From: Acidobacteriaceae bacterium UBA1307
GTDB lineage: Bacteria; Acidobacteriota; Terriglobia; Terriglobales; Acidobacteriaceae
Direction of reading: 5' to 3'
DNA: 13,080 bases
Assembly: GCA_002307235.1 (NCBI GenBank)
Contig: DBTV01000041.1
Location: 4,874 to 17,953 of the forward strand
In this document: positions 12,088 to 13,080 of the stretch, piece by piece
How positions within the stretch are numbered: position 1 is the first letter of the stretch
How the letters are laid out: every line of letters starts with the position of its first letter
Position numbers and translations under genes: made by a program
Notes under the pieces: generated by a model
The model's database searches: none
Told to the model about the DNA's origin: nothing
The model's input: the letters and a program-made list of their open reading frames with translations, nothing else

Positions 12088-13080
12088 TTAGCAGAGCACG
12101 GGAACAGGGCCATGAGCCCGTTCTTCGCGGACGGCTGTGTTCCAGGGTTCTTGGGTTTGTGGCGTACGCGGTTCGGAGGCGCTGGTCGCCAGACGGCGGT
12201 CGGTCTCGACCGGGCGGAAGCGGTCGCGTTCCGCCAGCAGGCTCGTCCACCAGGCACGATAGTCGGGCAGGCTTTGCACCTCGACCTCTTCATGATCGAT
12301 TTGGCTGCCGACCTCAAGATAGACATCGAGGTTGGCGAGATCGGGCCTGGGCAGGCGGTTTTGCTCGAAATCGTGCCACATCTGCTCATAGAGCCCTTCG
12401 AGCCGTTGCACCAGCAGAGGCAGATCGAAGAGCGTCGAGGTGTCGCGTGTGCGGCGCAGACGTTCGCGGAAGGCCTTGAGCTTGACCGGCGTGTTGCCGA
12501 GCTCGACGGCGCGATCGACAAACTCTTCGGGTGTTGTGGTGACCAGCTCGGGAATGCCTGCGGCGCGGGTCAGGCTTCCGCAGACGCGCGAGGCAAAGGA
12601 GCGGCCACTCAACGTCAGCACCGGAACCCCCATCCAGAGCGCGTCGGAGGCGGTGGTGTGCGCTCCGTACGGGGTCGTGTCGAGGAACAGGTCGGCGAGC
12701 ACGTAGCGGGCAAGGTGATAGGGATTGGCCAGCTTGGTGGCGAAGATGATTCGCTCGCCGGCGATGCCGCGCTCGGCCGCATAGCTGCGCAGCCGGTTGT
12801 CGGTCTCTTCATTGCTGCCGAGCAGCCAGAGAACGCTCTTCGGCACCCGCTCGAGGATCATCAACCAGCGGTCGAAGGTGAAGCGGTTGATCTTGTGCGC
12901 GCCATTGAAGCAGCAGTAGACGATGGCGTCTTCGGGAAGGCCGCTGTCCGTGCGGGAAACCGGGCGGTCGGCAACCTTGCGATTGCGCGCGCTCGGCTGA
13001 TAGCAGGGAAGGCGCAGCACCTTTTCCGAATAGAAGATCTCGCTCTCCTTCGGAATGATCCAGTCGTCGGCAATGATGTA
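12088..13080 (-). CDS. O-GlcNAc transferase-like glycosyltransferase (GT41/SPINDLY), C-terminal part
   Basis: The partner half and start lie beyond the right edge; 330 residues are visible. Family members transfer a sugar from a nucleotide sugar to Ser/Thr of proteins, usually with N-terminal TPR repeats (not visible here). Seen from the edge inward: YIIADDWIIPKESEIFYSEK, then YCCFNGAHKINRFTFDRWL, SVLWLLGSNEETDNRLR, LADLFLDTTPYGAHTTASDA followed by LWMGVPVLTLSG (the sugar-nucleotide-binding block), and SFASRVCGSLTRAAGIPELV. The C-terminal ~90 residues (from about LYEQMWHDFEQN) are less conserved and end in a Pro/Arg-rich tail. Motif match to the GT41 catalytic domain is strong. Substrate protein and donor sugar are unknown. 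Confidence 0.9.
   Translation of the reverse strand, partial: YIIADDWIIPKESEIFYSEKVLRLPCYQPSARNRKVADRPVSRTDSGLPEDAIVYCCFNGAHKINRFTFDRWLMILERVPKSVLWLLGSNEETDNRLRSYAAERGIAGERIIFATKLANPYHLARYVLADLFLDTTPYGAHTTASDALWMGVPVLTLSGRSFASRVCGSLTRAAGIPELVTTTPEEFVDRAVELGNTPVKLKAFRERLRRTRDTSTLFDLPLLVQRLEGLYEQMWHDFEQNRLPRPDLANLDVYLEVGSQIDHEEVEVQSLPDYRAWWTSLLAERDRFRPVETDRRLATSASEPRTPQTQEPWNTAVREERAHGPVPVLC

Overview
The window is about 13 kb of a GC-rich (roughly 60% by eye) bacterial chromosome with housekeeping genes, one AT-richer island carrying a dead insertion sequence, and several structured intergenic regions. The gene mix (class II glycerate kinase, ornithine-lipid acyltransferases, OGT-like glycosyltransferase, Cys-only glutathione peroxidase, M20 peptidase) and base composition fit a soil acidobacterium of the Terriglobia type. 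That placement is inference, since no rRNA or other phylogenetic marker lies in the window.

Layout. 1-448 (-): N-terminal part of GAPDH, cut by the window edge just before the catalytic Cys. 733-1479 (+): P-loop polynucleotide-kinase-like protein, convergent with glutathione peroxidase 1550-2098 (-) across a bidirectional terminator. 2250-4180: AT-richer island in which one gene (restriction-type nuclease-like N-terminus plus DUF5655-like C-terminus, 300 codons) is split by an 805-bp IS5/IS427-type element at 2701-3505. The element has 16-bp perfect inverted repeats and a TA target duplication; removing it with one TA rejoins the reading frame exactly. Its transposase carries an extra amber codon and a 1-base deletion besides the programmed frameshift site, so it looks dead. 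4253-5296 (-): M20 metallopeptidase. 5586-6308 and 6305-7747 (+): alpha/beta hydrolase and glycerate 2-kinase in an ATGA-overlapping pair. 7916-8965 (+): LacI-family regulator. 9113-9664 (+): a leaderless Met/Cys-rich 31-codon leader ORF, an intrinsic terminator, then a zinc-ribbon protein whose frame runs through a large palindrome and its own terminator. 9685-10038 (-): a 117-residue protein with 23 Cys and 35 Met, a probable cytosolic copper-storage protein. 10391-12000 (+): olsB-olsA-like pair for ornithine lipid synthesis, translationally coupled, with a strong -35 and interleaved inverted repeats in the leader. 12088-13080 (-): C-terminal part of an O-GlcNAc-transferase-like (GT41/SPINDLY) protein.

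How the genes work together: the clearest functional units are the OlsB/OlsA pair (membrane ornithine lipid) and the hydrolase/glycerate-kinase pair (glycerate entry into lower glycolysis, where GAPDH also acts). The most unusual items are the Met/Cys-saturated putative copper store, the leaderless leader ORF with attenuator-like terminator, and the reconstructable disrupted nuclease-like gene. No tRNA, rRNA or CRISPR array was seen.
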